Positions 17,235 through 25,187 of a DNA stretch of 58,371 nucleotides are shown here, piece after piece. The notes under the pieces were generated by a model. It had not been told where the DNA came from and searched no databases. It saw only the letters and a program-made list of their open reading frames with translations. The stretch's first letter is position 1. Each line of letters begins with the position of its first letter. Source of the DNA: Treponema zioleckii (GTDB taxonomy: Bacteria > Spirochaetota > Spirochaetia > Treponematales > Treponemataceae); NCBI RefSeq assembly GCF_014737315.1, contig NZ_JPUF01000016.1:1-58371 (forward strand). Direction: 5' to 3'. The position numbers and the translations under genes were made by a program.

Positions 17235-19616
17235 TTACAGCATTGTGCAAATGTACGCTGCCAGAATTCCTGAGAAAATCGAAAGCCCAAGAACGTGGAC
17301 AGGAACGAAAGAACTTAAAATTATCGCGCCGAACGAAATTGCGGTCGTGAGGAACGAGAGCGTTATTGCGAATCCTTCGATTTTGTTTCCCTTGTTCTGC
17401 CGTTTGTAAATAACGTAGTCCAATCCCAGGCCGAACACGAGAATTACGCCCGTAATGCAGAAGAATTCGATTGGAAGCTCGCAATACAAGAACGTTGTTA
17501 TGATTACGAGAATGCTGATTAGCGGAATCGTAATGATTTTGAACGTGTCACGACCGTTGTAGTAGAATTTTACTACGATTGTGATTATTGCAAAAGCTAT
17601 GGCGAACATTATTGCGACCATTTTTGTAAGTCTGTCGAGTCCGCTCGAAACTGCTTTCGGTTTGTTTTCGTAGTGCAAGTTTTCGTCGTCAGATGCAAGG
17701 TTTATGTAAACTTCTTCGTCCTGCACAGTTGTCGGTAGAATTATTGAATAATACTTTCCGTCAACCTGACCAATCCAGAGCATTTTTAAAATTGACTGCA
17801 ACGCTTTTGGAAGTTCCCCGCTTTCTGGCGTAACGAATTTTTCCTGCATCGAGTCAAAGTCTCTCTTAAAATCCTCGCTGATTTTGGAGAGTTCTTCGTT
17901 TTCTTCTTTTGAAAGCTCTGCTTCTTCGCCGTCAATGTCTTCTGGATAGAGCATTGATTTTAATTGCGAGTCTGCGAGCGGAATGAGTTCTTTTGCAGCT
18001 GCGTAAGATTCTTTTTGGCTTTTGATTGACGGAATGAATCTTGCCGTGCTTATGAACGGGTCTGGCATACGAGGAATGATTTTTTCTTCTTTTTGGAGAA
18101 CTTCTTCCGCGCTGTCGCCAGAAACGATTAGCCAGCTTCGCGGATTGTATTTTATTACCTCAAAAGCCGTGAGCGAGTCTTCTTTTAGGCGGCCGGTCGG
18201 CTTGTAAAGGTTTTGAATGTCGTTCTGGACTCTGAGTTCGTCCCTAAAAATAATCATTGAGCCGATTGTAAAGGTGAATGCCGCCACAATAACGACTTTC
18301 CCCCAGAATTTTCGCTTTCGGCGGTGTTCCGGATTTTCGGGAGTGTCCACGCCGTTCTTAAAAATCTTTTCAAGAATCGGAATTTGTCTTTTTTCGTCGC
18401 AAGGAACTTTAAAAAGCGGAAAGATTCCCACGGTCGTAAGAAAAGAACTTAAAATTCCTGTGAACGAGAATACCGAAATCTGTTTTAGCATTGTGAACGG
18501 TGCGAACGTCAAAAGCAAGTAGCAGATTTCTGTGGAAATGAGCGAGAGAAAAAGTCCGTTCGTAAGGTGCTTTCGGATTTGCTCTCCAGTTTTTAGCTCG
18601 GTTGAGCCTTTCCAGTTGATAAAAAAGTGAAGGCTGTAATCAATGCAGGAACCGATTAGCGATGTTCCAAAAATGATTGCGATTAAGTGAATATTTCCGA
18701 AAAAAGTGTGCGTTACCAAAAAAGCCGCTCCGCACGAAACCAAAAGTGCGATTAACGACGCAACGAGCGGCAGCATGCTTCTAAAAACGACTAAAAGCAT
18801 TACGATGATGATTGTAATTGTGACCGCAGAAATTATAGACACTTCTTTTATTGCTTTGCTTGAGCCGCTGTAGCTGTGAAAAGGCGTTCCGTAGAATGCA
18901 AAGTGCGTTCCGTCTGTTTCGAGGGCGTAGCACACGTCGTAAATTTCTGGAATCACATTTATGTCGCTTGCGAGTTTTGCGCCTTCGGCGGTAAGCTCTG
19001 CGCGAATCATAACGTACCACTTGCCATTGTATTCGCCGGCCATAACATTGTCTTTTGCCGAGAGAGCTGTGCCGGAGTCAGAAAATGCGGAGAGATAATT
19101 TTTTAGATTTTCATCATCGAGCATGAACGGGTCTTTTTCCGGGTCGTTTTCTGCAATCGAAAGTCCGTAAGCCTTCATTTTCGCGTTTTGTGCAAATTCT
19201 TTAGGATTCGAGAGAATTTTTTCGCGGGAAGCCGGGCTTAAAAGATTCGTCCGCCATTTGCCAATAAAGTCCTGAACTTCGGAAATACTTTGCGCGTCCG
19301 TGTAGAGAGTTATGCTCTTGAATTTTGGGTTGTCTTTTAAGCTGTCGTATGCGTTTATGGCAGCCTTTTCGGCTTTTTCAAAATTTTCGTTTCCCGCGAG
19401 AATAAAAATACTGTTCCCCGTGACTTTTCCGATTGAGTCTTCGGCGATTTTTACGGCTTTGCTTGAGTGAGTTGACGGCATTAAAGTCGTGTAATCGCCG
19501 TCGAAGGTAAATCCGCCGTAAAACTTTAGAGTCACGAGAAATGCGATTAAAATTGCTGCATGAAAAATAACCCAAAGAATTGTAAAAAGATTATTTCGCG
19601 AAAAGATTTTTTTCAT
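17235..19616 (-). CDS. MMPL/RND-family exporter
   Basis: The 793-residue protein has the two-repeat RND/MMPL architecture: a membrane helix at about 10-30, a periplasmic loop to about 245, a five- or six-helix bundle (residues 250-400), a second helix near 430, a second large loop, and a last bundle from about 660. Hydrophobic runs such as ISAVTITIIIVMLLVVF and the SCIDYSLHFFINW and GLGLDYVIYKR segments mark the proton-pathway region. MMPL proteins export lipids or lipid-linked polyenes using the proton gradient. The start overlaps the end of the LolA-like gene by 26 nt. Substrate unknown; context suggests a lipid or polyene passed to the outer membrane. Confidence 0.88.
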   Translation of the reverse strand: MKKIFSRNNLFTILWVIFHAAILIAFLVTLKFYGGFTFDGDYTTLMPSTHSSKAVKIAEDSIGKVTGNSIFILAGNENFEKAEKAAINAYDSLKDNPKFKSITLYTDAQSISEVQDFIGKWRTNLLSPASREKILSNPKEFAQNAKMKAYGLSIAENDPEKDPFMLDDENLKNYLSAFSDSGTALSAKDNVMAGEYNGKWYVMIRAELTAEGAKLASDINVIPEIYDVCYALETDGTHFAFYGTPFHSYSGSSKAIKEVSIISAVTITIIIVMLLVVFRSMLPLVASLIALLVSCGAAFLVTHTFFGNIHLIAIIFGTSLIGSCIDYSLHFFINWKGSTELKTGEQIRKHLTNGLFLSLISTEICYLLLTFAPFTMLKQISVFSFTGILSSFLTTVGIFPLFKVPCDEKRQIPILEKIFKNGVDTPENPEHRRKRKFWGKVVIVAAFTFTIGSMIIFRDELRVQNDIQNLYKPTGRLKEDSLTAFEVIKYNPRSWLIVSGDSAEEVLQKEEKIIPRMPDPFISTARFIPSIKSQKESYAAAKELIPLADSQLKSMLYPEDIDGEEAELSKEENEELSKISEDFKRDFDSMQEKFVTPESGELPKALQSILKMLWIGQVDGKYYSIILPTTVQDEEVYINLASDDENLHYENKPKAVSSGLDRLTKMVAIMFAIAFAIITIVVKFYYNGRDTFKIITIPLISILVIITTFLYCELPIEFFCITGVILVFGLGLDYVIYKRQNKGNKIEGFAITLSFLTTAISFGAIILSSFVPVHVLGLSIFSGILAAYICTML

Positions 19617-20214
19617 CGATTGAGAGTTCCTGTTTGTAAGTCTGATTTGAAAGTGTGTATGTTGTGCTGGTCGTCTCGTTTTGAATCACTTCCAAAAAAT
19701 CAAGACTTGTTTCTTTTGAGCTCACTTTTCCCGAAAGCGTGATTTCTTTTAAAGATTGTGCGATTGTTTTGTCTTTCGGATTCAAAATCATTTTCCAGCT
19801 CGCTGCGTCTGACGAGAACGATTTGATTGTAAAAACTTTTTCAAGGTCAGATTTGCTTCCAGAGAAAAGAGAAGAAAGCGTTGCCGATGCCGATTTGAAC
19901 GTTTCGTTTGAAGAGCCGTCAATGACAGTTTTTTTGCCGTCCGGGGCAATTTGAATCATGTATTCTTTCGTGATTATTGTTGAGCTTTTAAAAGGCTTCT
20001 GGTTTTGCCAAGCAATTCCGTTTTGTGAAAAAATATATGTTCCAGATGATTTTAGTGGCCGCTTTAAATTCTTTGCCTTCTTTACCTGCACAAAAGTTCC
20101 AGTCGTTACTTTATTTGCCGTGAGTGATTTGCAAACTTCGTCTGCCGTAGTCTGTGCAAAAATAAAAGAGAATGTTGAGAGAAAAATAAATAAAATTGTA
20201 AAAAGCTTTTTCAT
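19591..20214 (-). CDS. LolA-like outer-membrane lipid carrier
   Basis: The 207-residue precursor has a signal peptide (MKKLFTILFIFLSTFSFIFA) and a LolA/LolB-like beta-sheet body. The motif TTGTFVQVKKAKNLKRPLKSSG is the family's early strand pair, followed by GIAWQNQKPF and a late region with LKEITLSGKVSSKETSL. Stand-alone paralogues of LolA like this one are typical beside MMPL exporters, where they are thought to ferry the exported lipid across the periplasm. ATG 20214 was chosen over an upstream in-frame start at 20232 because the signal peptide begins there. It heads the minus-strand operon. Confidence 0.8.
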   Translation of the reverse strand: MKKLFTILFIFLSTFSFIFAQTTADEVCKSLTANKVTTGTFVQVKKAKNLKRPLKSSGTYIFSQNGIAWQNQKPFKSSTIITKEYMIQIAPDGKKTVIDGSSNETFKSASATLSSLFSGSKSDLEKVFTIKSFSSDAASWKMILNPKDKTIAQSLKEITLSGKVSSKETSLDFLEVIQNETTSTTYTLSNQTYKQELSIDEKNLFAK

Positions 20215-20292
20215 AGAATAAAACATTACCATATACTTTTGGATTTTTCTATGAAATGTTAAGATATTGGAAGTAAAATATTTTTAAAGTTA

Positions 20293-20332
20293 CCTCAAAA
20301 AACTGAATCTTACTGAATCTTTTTGAGGTTTC
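20293..20332. promoter_or_regulatory. Inverted repeat between divergent genes
   Basis: ACCTCAAAAA and TTTTTGAGGT form a 10-bp inverted repeat around a 20-nt spacer, in the 148-bp space between the lolA-like gene (minus) and pyrKD (plus). It might be an operator or a hairpin. No classical T tail follows on either strand, so a terminator is less likely. Confidence 0.4.
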
Positions 20333-20362
20333 CTTATCTTATGGGTCAAGGACGCTATATTT

Positions 20363-22153
20363 ATGGAAGAAATTAAGAATTGTGAAGGAATCCCGTTGCC
20401 TGTTTTTACGACCGGAATCGTAACTTATTCTTACGAGGCTGATGGTGCCGTGCCTTATGGCAGCGTGTGGCATTTAAAGATTTCTGTGAGCAATATAAAC
20501 GGAAAGATGGCTCAGCTGCCGCTTCCGGGGCAGTTTTATCTTTTGCGTTCAGTTAAATCTGGAACTTTGCTCGGTCGCCCTATAAGCGTTTATGCGTCCG
20601 TTGAAGGTTCCGTTACGGATCCTGTGCGCGTTGAATTCTTGATTTTGAGAAAAGGAAGCGGAACCGAGGAATTGGCTCACCTTAAAAACGGGGACGAAAT
20701 TCAGCTTTTAGGTCCGCTCGGAAACTGTTTTGTTCCGCCGGACGAAAATGCAAAAGTTGCGATTGTTGGCGGCGGAATTGGCGTTGCGCCTGTGGCAGGA
20801 TTCGCTTCGACCCTAAAAGAAAAATCCTATGATTTTTATGCGGCTTTTAAGAGCGGAAGTTACGGCTTAAAGCACGTAAAGCCGAACAAACTCGTTGTGA
20901 CTACTGACGACGGTTCAGTGGGCATAAAAGGAATGATTACTGCCGCAATCGACGAGCATTCCGTAAAAAAATATGATGTGGTTTATGCTTGCGGACCTAT
21001 GCCGATGCTAGCTTACATTCAAAAAATTTGTCTTGCCGCCGGAGTTAAATGCTGGCTCAGCATGGAAAAGCGCATGGCCTGCGGTCTTGGCGCATGTCTC
21101 GGCTGCACGATAAAAACTAGCGAAGGAAACAAACGCTGCTGCAAGGACGGTCCTGTATTCGACGGAAAAATTCTTGATTTTACGCCTCCGTCTGTAATGC
21201 CGATTCGAAATGCAGGATTGGCTGACGAACCAGATTTGAGTGTGGACATAAAAGGCGTGCATTTTGAGAATCCTGTTATTGCGGCGAGCGGAACTTTTGG
21301 CTACGGAAGTGAATATTCCACTGTCTTTAACGTTAACGAGCTTGGCGGAATCTGTTCGAAAGGTCTTACCCTCGAAGTTAAGCCTGGCAATGGCGGGGTG
21401 CGCCTTGTGGAAACACCGTCTGGACTCATCAATTCAATCGGGCTTGAAAATCCTGGAATCGAACATTTTATTCGGCACGAATTGCCTTCAATGATGGCTC
21501 TTTCGCCGGTTGCAATCGCAAATCTTTCTGGAAGTTCTCTGGACGGTTACGTTAAGGGCGCGGAACTGCTCGACAAGACTGAAGTGCCGTTAATCGAACT
21601 TAATATTTCTTGCCCGAACGTTAAGGCTGGCGGAATGGCGTTCGGAATGCAGGCAGAGGCGGCTTCGACCGTTGTTAGTGCGGTTCGCGAGGCTACAAAA
21701 AAGCCTCTCATGGTAAAGCTGAGCCCGAATGCTCCAGATTTAATCGGTGTTGCAATGGCCGTTCGCGAGGCCGGTGCCGATGCGTTGAGCCTTGTGAACA
21801 CTTTTCAGGCAACTTCGATAGACATTGAAACTGGACGGCCGATTTTTGACAATATTCGTGCGGGATTCTCCGGTCCGGCCGTAAAGCCGATTGCGCTTCG
21901 CATGGTTTATGACGTTGTTCAGGCGATGAACAAACTTCCTCCGTGCGACAGAATTCCTGTAGTGGGGCTTGGCGGAATTTCTTGCTGGCAGGATGCTGTC
22001 GAGTTTATTATGGCTGGAGCCGCCGCAATTGAAGTTGGAACGGCCACGTTCAGTAATCCTTTTGCAATGACCGAGATTATCGACGGGCTTAGAAAATATA
22101 TGATTCGAAAAGGCTTCAAATCCCTCAATGATTTTAGGGGCTGTGCTCAATAA
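20363..22153 (+). CDS. Fused dihydroorotate dehydrogenase: PyrK electron-transfer plus PyrD catalytic subunit
   Basis: The 596-residue protein joins two subunits that are normally separate in class 1B enzymes. Residues 1-270 are PyrK-like: an FAD-binding GRPISVY motif near residue 73, the nucleotide motif GGGIGVAPVAGF, and a [2Fe-2S] cluster region MACGLGACLGCT followed by CC. Residues 285-590 are PyrD: ASGTFGYGSEY, the catalytic-loop Cys in ELNISCPNVKAGG, VKLSPNAPDL, NTF and GLGGI. It oxidises dihydroorotate to orotate with NAD+ in pyrimidine synthesis, in the cytoplasm. A small secreted protein gene starts 6 nt after its stop. Confidence 0.93.
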   Translation: MEEIKNCEGIPLPVFTTGIVTYSYEADGAVPYGSVWHLKISVSNINGKMAQLPLPGQFYLLRSVKSGTLLGRPISVYASVEGSVTDPVRVEFLILRKGSGTEELAHLKNGDEIQLLGPLGNCFVPPDENAKVAIVGGGIGVAPVAGFASTLKEKSYDFYAAFKSGSYGLKHVKPNKLVVTTDDGSVGIKGMITAAIDEHSVKKYDVVYACGPMPMLAYIQKICLAAGVKCWLSMEKRMACGLGACLGCTIKTSEGNKRCCKDGPVFDGKILDFTPPSVMPIRNAGLADEPDLSVDIKGVHFENPVIAASGTFGYGSEYSTVFNVNELGGICSKGLTLEVKPGNGGVRLVETPSGLINSIGLENPGIEHFIRHELPSMMALSPVAIANLSGSSLDGYVKGAELLDKTEVPLIELNISCPNVKAGGMAFGMQAEAASTVVSAVREATKKPLMVKLSPNAPDLIGVAMAVREAGADALSLVNTFQATSIDIETGRPIFDNIRAGFSGPAVKPIALRMVYDVVQAMNKLPPCDRIPVVGLGGISCWQDAVEFIMAGAAAIEVGTATFSNPFAMTEIIDGLRKYMIRKGFKSLNDFRGCAQ

Positions 22154-22159
22154 TCAAAA

Positions 22160-22648
22160 ATGAAGCCAAAAATCATATTTTTTCTTCTATTGAATATCTT
22201 AGCGTGTTCTCTTTTTCCTTTTTTTTCGTTTGCTGACGAATATTCAAAACCAAAAAAAATTTGGGAATATGAGAATGCGCTAAAAAAAATCGAATGGTAC
22301 TCGTGGAAGCAAAAAGTCGTGGAAAAGAAAGAAGAAAAAATTCTTTACTGCGACAGGTTTGATTTTTACGGCTACGAAAAATTCGGCTTTTTCCGCTGCG
22401 AAGGCTGCCTTATTTTGTATTCCGAAAAAAATCCCCTTTCCGACAAATCTGCGGACTCGTTAATCGGAAGTTATGTTTCTGAATGCATGACAATTGATGA
22501 TGTGGCCTGGAACGAGCTTAAAGGCAAGGTGAGCGGAAGGGGCGATTTTTCTGGAACGTGGCTCTGCGACCACGGCGAAGCTGTGAACGGCTTGCGTTTG
22601 ATTTCGAATCATCTTTTTTATCCGTCAAGAACTCCTCCAGAAACTTGA
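22160..22648 (+). CDS. Small secreted protein, unknown
   Basis: The 162-residue product has a signal peptide (MKPKIIFFLLLNILACSLFPFFSFA, cleaved near residue 25). The mature part is rich in charged and aromatic residues and has four Cys (YCDRF, RCEGC, ECM, LCDHG), which could form disulphides. I recognise no family. The gene starts 6 nt after pyrKD without an obvious Shine-Dalgarno, so translation may be coupled. Its role in pyrimidine synthesis is doubtful; co-transcription is inferred from spacing only. Confidence 0.6.
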   Translation: MKPKIIFFLLLNILACSLFPFFSFADEYSKPKKIWEYENALKKIEWYSWKQKVVEKKEEKILYCDRFDFYGYEKFGFFRCEGCLILYSEKNPLSDKSADSLIGSYVSECMTIDDVAWNELKGKVSGRGDFSGTWLCDHGEAVNGLRLISNHLFYPSRTPPET

Positions 22649-22768
22649 AAAATTTGCGTGTTGTTTTTCCTTTCGCTCTATTCTAAAATGACAAAAATCG
22701 ATAAAATGTCATGGAAAAATTAGGGTGGCTTTGTGCTGATGAATTTTACGCTGCCCTTGAGGTGAAAG

Positions 22769-24061
22769 ATGAACAGGCTCATAGCTCTTTGTGCGGTTGG
22801 TGCAGAAAAGATTCTTGGAAATGAACTTAAACTTTTGGGATACAAATTGGCTGGAAATGCACCGGGAAGAGTTTTTTTTGACGGTGATGACGATTCTCTT
22901 TTTCGTGCGAATCTTTGTTTGAGAACGGCAGACCGCGTTTATTTGGAAATGGCTCGCTATCATGCGGAAGATTTTGATCAGCTTTTTGATGGCGTTTATT
23001 CTGTAAATTGGCAAGATTTCTTAAAAAAGGATTCTAGGGTTGTCGTAGACAAGGTGCGCACTTACAAATCTGTTTTGAATTCGGAGCACGCGATTCAGGG
23101 AATCATCTTAAAGGCGATTTACAAAAAACTCGGTGATGTTTGGAACATGCTCACTTTGCCGGAAAGTGGCGAAGAAAGTGATGTGCGGGTGTTTATCAGC
23201 GAGGATGAAGTGCAGGTTTGTCTGGATTTGAGCGGACTTCCTCTCCACAAGCGCGGCTATCGCACCAACGGCGGAGTCGCACCTTTGCGCGAGACAACGG
23301 CTTCCGTAATGTTGCAGCTCATGCTCTGGCGACGAAAAACGCCGCTTCACGACCCGTTCTGCGGTTCGGGCACTTTGCCAATCGAAGCATGCCTTTACGC
23401 GCACAATGTTGCGCCGGGGTTTGGTCGTCGATTCGCTTTGGAAAATCTTCCGATTTTTAACGCGGACAGGGCCAGGGAAATCCGCTTTGCAGAGGCAGAG
23501 AAAATCAGGACGGACGTTGAATGCCGAATCACGGGCACGGACATTGACCCAGGCGCAATCGAGCGTGCAAGAATGAATGCGGAGCACGCCTGCGTAATGG
23601 CTGGTCGCGCTCTTCAAATGATTGGAAGCGATGCACGAATTCCTCGCCCAGAATTTGACGTTGCGGATTTTAAGGATTTGCACGCACCGTTTGAAAGAGG
23701 TCTTTTAATCTGCAATCCTCCGTATGGTGAGAGACTTGGCGAAGAGGCTGACGCTCAGGCTTTGTACCGGGACATGCAGTGTTTCTTTGAGGACTTTAAA
23801 GGCTGGGAACTTGGCGTAATCACGGCGAACAAAAAATTTCAGGAGTGCATAAAACACTACGCAACGACTTTAAAAGACTTAAAAGCTGGAAATTTGGACA
23901 CGACGTTCTACATGTACAACGGAACCGAAAAAGAAAAGAATTTTTCTAACGCCAAAAAGCCTTACGAAAAGCGTTACTGGGGAAGCAAGAGCGAAAGAAG
24001 ACGCAACGAGAGTCGTGAGAAAAATTCCCGCGGTGGTTATGGAAAATCGGAGAGATTCTAA
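22769..24061 (+). CDS. THUMP-domain class I rRNA methyltransferase (RlmL-N-like)
   Basis: The 430-residue protein transfers a methyl group from S-adenosylmethionine to RNA, most likely 23S rRNA as in RlmL/YpsC relatives. A THUMP domain covers about residues 45-160. The linker GLPLHKRGYRTN leads to the methyltransferase domain with DPFCGSGTLPIEA (SAM-binding), GTDIDPGAIERARMNA and the catalytic motif CNPPYGERLG. A basic, disordered tail (about 395-430, rich in Arg, Lys and Ser) may bind RNA. GAGGTGAAAG precedes the ATG. Its stop overlaps the start of the TetR gene by one base. Confidence 0.9.
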   Translation: MNRLIALCAVGAEKILGNELKLLGYKLAGNAPGRVFFDGDDDSLFRANLCLRTADRVYLEMARYHAEDFDQLFDGVYSVNWQDFLKKDSRVVVDKVRTYKSVLNSEHAIQGIILKAIYKKLGDVWNMLTLPESGEESDVRVFISEDEVQVCLDLSGLPLHKRGYRTNGGVAPLRETTASVMLQLMLWRRKTPLHDPFCGSGTLPIEACLYAHNVAPGFGRRFALENLPIFNADRAREIRFAEAEKIRTDVECRITGTDIDPGAIERARMNAEHACVMAGRALQMIGSDARIPRPEFDVADFKDLHAPFERGLLICNPPYGERLGEEADAQALYRDMQCFFEDFKGWELGVITANKKFQECIKHYATTLKDLKAGNLDTTFYMYNGTEKEKNFSNAKKPYEKRYWGSKSERRRNESREKNSRGGYGKSERF

Positions 24062-24660
24062 TGGCAATAATCGTTGAGCACGACAAGCGAAAGCAAGAAA
24101 TCCTCGAAAAATCTCTGGATTTGTTTTGCCGCGAAGGATACGACGATGTTACGTTCCAGAAGATTGCCGATGCATGCGGCGTTACGCGCACCACGTTGTA
24201 TATTTACTTTAAGAACAAGCGTGAAGTCTTCGTTTGGAGCATCAAGCTTTTGACGCAAAGAATCGAAAAAAAACTGATTGAAATAATCAAAGACACTTCG
24301 ATAAATCCCGTTGACTGTCTAAAAACCGTTCTTTGCTGGATTGTTGATGCTTGTGGCGAACATCGTCAGCTTTTTAACGTTCTTTTGCCTTATCTTATTT
24401 CGCTTCAAAAAAGCGGAATTGATTCTGGAGTGCGCGTGCGAAGGCGAGTAATCAGAATAAAGCATCTTTTGAGCACGATGATTATTCAGGGGCAGGAGGC
24501 GAACCTCATAAAGAGGATTCCTGTAAAAGACATTAATGACCTTTTGTACGGTCTTATTGAGACTGCGATTTTTAGGATTGCGGTTTTGAATCAGTCCGAC
24601 GTTTCCGACGTAAAAAAATTAATGTGCATGACAGTGGATAGTCTTCTGATTCAGAAGTAG
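24061..24660 (+). CDS. TetR/AcrR-family transcriptional regulator
   Basis: The 199-residue protein begins with a TetR helix-turn-helix (ILEKSLDLFCREGYDDVTF, then KIADACGVTRTTLYIYFKNK) at about residues 14-55. A helical ligand-binding domain follows. No exporter or enzyme target is adjacent except the methyltransferase gene it overlaps (TAATG), so the ligand and targets are unknown. Confidence 0.9.
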   Translation: MAIIVEHDKRKQEILEKSLDLFCREGYDDVTFQKIADACGVTRTTLYIYFKNKREVFVWSIKLLTQRIEKKLIEIIKDTSINPVDCLKTVLCWIVDACGEHRQLFNVLLPYLISLQKSGIDSGVRVRRRVIRIKHLLSTMIIQGQEANLIKRIPVKDINDLLYGLIETAIFRIAVLNQSDVSDVKKLMCMTVDSLLIQK

Positions 24661-24695
24661 GAAAGTTCACAGGCGGCGTTTGCCGCCGTTGTGGG

Positions 24696-24932
24696 CTAGT
24701 CCTGCACAACCTCGGTAACTTCCGGGCAAGCGTCTTTTAAGTATCGTTCAACACCCATCTTTAAAGTCATAAGCGCCATCGGGCAACTTCCGCAAGCTCC
24801 AACAAGTCGCAAGTGAACGCGGTTCTGCTCGTCAATCGAAATGAATTCCATATCCCCGCCATCAGCCTGCAACTGCGGTCGGAACATATCCAAAGCTGCC
24901 TTTACCTTAGTTTCAAAAGTTTCATCTGCCAT
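24696..24932 (-). CDS. NifU C-terminal-domain Fe-S scaffold protein
   Basis: The 78-residue protein is a stand-alone NifU-like domain (length typical of the family). Its motifs are LQADGGDMEFI and the cluster-binding GACGSCPMALMTLKMGVE, with the Cys-x-x-Cys pair near residues 46-49. It probably carries or transfers Fe-S clusters in the cytoplasm, which fits an anaerobe with many radical-SAM and Fe-S enzymes. AGGAGTT lies before the ATG. A GGCGGC/GCCGCC hairpin at about 24673-24688 lies between it and the convergent TetR gene. Confidence 0.92.
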   Translation of the reverse strand: MADETFETKVKAALDMFRPQLQADGGDMEFISIDEQNRVHLRLVGACGSCPMALMTLKMGVERYLKDACPEVTEVVQD

Positions 24933-25187
24933 AATTTAACTCCTTTTTTTAACCTTACTCTACTTTTATATAATAGCAGGTAAACAAAGAAAATTTAAGA
25001 TTAAGTAAAAAGCTGCTCATGCGGTTTGCTCATACGATTTTTGTCTCTGCAAGTCTCCTGAAGTGACTTTTCAGTTTTGCTTGCAAAACTGATAGGAACG
25101 ACAAAAACGGATTGTGGTACTACGCAAGCAAAATTCTGTCGTTCCATATTCTATACTACATTCCGCAATCTGTTGTAGAATAATTTT
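24933..25187. other. Intergenic region with palindromic repeats
   Basis: This 255-bp gap holds the palindrome CAGTTTTGCTTGCAAAACTG at about 25071-25090 and an inverted pair GGAACGAC/GTCGTTCC (25094 and about 25138). Both are shared with 44011-44160. TAGAAT ends 6 nt before the ygiQ start. I see no small gene. Confidence 0.6.
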
